Part shown: in pieces, positions 12,502 through 13,330 of the stretch
Numbering within the stretch: position 1 is the stretch's first letter
Layout of the letters: each line of letters starts with the position of its first letter
Assembly (NCBI GenBank): GCA_038043285.1
Contig: JBBTCJ010000158.1
Coordinates: 1-13,330 of the forward strand
From: JBBTCJ01 sp038043285
Lineage (GTDB): Bacteria > Planctomycetota > Phycisphaerae > UBA1845
Direction of reading: 5' to 3'
DNA: 13,330 nt
Made by a program: the position numbers and the translations under genes
The notes under the pieces: generated by a model
Seen by the model: only the letters and a program-made list of their open reading frames with translations
Told to the model about the DNA's origin: nothing
The model's database searches: none

Positions 12502-13330
12502 CTATGGGCAATTTATGTTGCATTGCCCTTGGGAAGGCCGAAGCGTGTTCAAGCGAGGTTCGTACGTTCCCGCGCCGTTGAGCAAATCAACTTCGTCGAG
12601 AATGTCCAGCGGACTGAAGACTCCGCTGCGGTCGATGTCCGAACTATGCATCGGTAATGTCAACACCGGCGGCGGAGGCGGCGGGGGAGGTTCGGCCGGG
12701 CTTGGACTCCGCGGTATCCAGAACGCAAGTGCGGACACCAGCGAGGTCACGTCGTGCGAGGTCGCTGCGAAATCAGAGTCCACGTTGCCCGGGTGCGACG
12801 CGACCGTCCCCAGCGAGCACGGGGCATTGCCCAGGTAGGCGACGCGCGTCACGGCGTCCGGCGTGATCGGTCGGGCGAACGTGATCGTCCACGTTCCCGG
12901 CGAATCTTGGACCACGCTGGCGATCGAGTTTGCTTCGCCCAGCGCCTGGTCCGTTTCGCAGAACTTCCAACAGACCGGACCGCCAAGCGTTGGTGCGTTG
13001 ACCACCATCTGGTTGTACCCCAGAAGCGGCACAATCGGCGGCACGCCGGACGGATCGTGCGGTCGGCGAGCGTCGAGAACGCTGGGCGGCGGATCCATGA
13101 ACGTCACCAGCCCCGAATCGCAAACCGGGATGCACTCGGCGTGGATTTCTCCCGCGCCGCGGCCTCCGTTCTCATCGCCGATTCGGACCTTGAAGCAGTC
13201 TCCAATCTGCGCCGGGAACCGAACCACGGACTCCGGATCGCCGGGGTTGCAATTGTTTGTATCGAGGTCCGCGTTGCCGTTGCAGTCCACCGGAGCACCG
13301 GCCGCGGGCGGACAGATCTGGCAGCCGTCG
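12502..13330 (-). CDS. secreted surface protein with dockerin-type C-terminal loop pair, C-terminal part only (5' end beyond the window)
   Basis: 275 complete residues, open through the right edge. The GTG at 13290 lies inside protein-like sequence (CPPAAGAPVDCNGNADLD), so it is not taken as the start. Near the left end of the fragment is DCNGNADLDTNNC (15-27), the same Asp-Cys-Asn loop type as in the neighbouring large protein. Residues 35-170 form a Cys-containing, probably beta-rich segment (CWKFCETDQALG, TWTITFARPITPDAVTRVAY) that I do not recognise. The end holds two dockerin-like calcium loops, NVDSDFAATSHD (182-193) and DIDRSGVFSPLD (231-242), each followed by a short helix (LVSALAF; LDEVDLLNGAG). 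They are separated by a linker with eight consecutive prolines (214-221). The protein ends QGQCNINCP. Extracellular location is inferred from these modules, since the signal peptide is not visible. It may be co-expressed with the large gene, though 602 bp lie between them. Confidence 0.82.
   Translation of the reverse strand, partial: DGCQICPPAAGAPVDCNGNADLDTNNCNPGDPESVVRFPAQIGDCFKVRIGDENGGRGAGEIHAECIPVCDSGLVTFMDPPPSVLDARRPHDPSGVPPIVPLLGYNQMVVNAPTLGGPVCWKFCETDQALGEANSIASVVQDSPGTWTITFARPITPDAVTRVAYLGNAPCSLGTVASHPGNVDSDFAATSHDVTSLVSALAFWIPRSPSPAEPPPPPPPPVLTLPMHSSDIDRSGVFSPLDILDEVDLLNGAGTYEPRLNTLRPSQGQCNINCP

Overview
This GC-rich window looks like chromosomal DNA of a planctomycete (phylum Planctomycetota). 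The main pointers are the two secreted proteins at the right end. They carry cysteine-spaced calcium-loop repeats of the form D-C-N-x-N-x-x-P-D-E-C, FG-GAP propeller blades, cysteine-rich modules and dockerin-like C-termini, a combination typical of planctomycete surface proteins. Assignment to a class or genus is not possible from this window alone. No rRNA, tRNA, CRISPR array, insertion sequence or phage gene was seen.

Layout from left to right. (1) 1-258, minus: N-terminal part of a sugar-nucleotide epimerase/dehydratase, cut by the window edge. (2) 522-1934, minus: membrane diguanylate cyclase with an extracytoplasmic sensor region, HAMP and GGDEF. (3) 2198-3208, minus: a two-helix membrane protein with a helical, TPR-like cytoplasmic part and no known function; a sigma70-like promoter lies just upstream. 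(4) 3432-4919, minus: a compact run infA (IF-1) - folP (dihydropteroate synthase) - a 71-residue small protein, probably one operon from a promoter at 4992-5019. (5) 5338-7533, plus, divergent from infA: a lipoprotein of the M1 (gluzincin) aminopeptidase-like family with its own promoter and a leader of about 190 bases. (6) 7673-11899, minus and convergent with the peptidase: a 1408-residue secreted multidomain protein. (7) 12502 to the right edge, minus: the C-terminal part of a second secreted protein with a dockerin-type pair of loops.

The left two thirds combine housekeeping functions (translation initiation, folate synthesis), c-di-GMP signalling and cell-envelope sugar metabolism. The right third is devoted to export: a lipoprotein peptidase next to two Ca-loop, cysteine-rich surface proteins that are probably anchored or assembled outside the cytoplasm. 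No defence or mobile system was found. The less ordinary items are the architecture of the 1408-residue protein (a duplicated N-terminal domain, a cysteine module inserted into another domain, and a seven-blade propeller bracketed by Ca loops), a 17-bp tandem duplication that creates the peptidase stop codon, a nested hairpin that includes the stop codon of the big gene, and the small protein gene behind folP.
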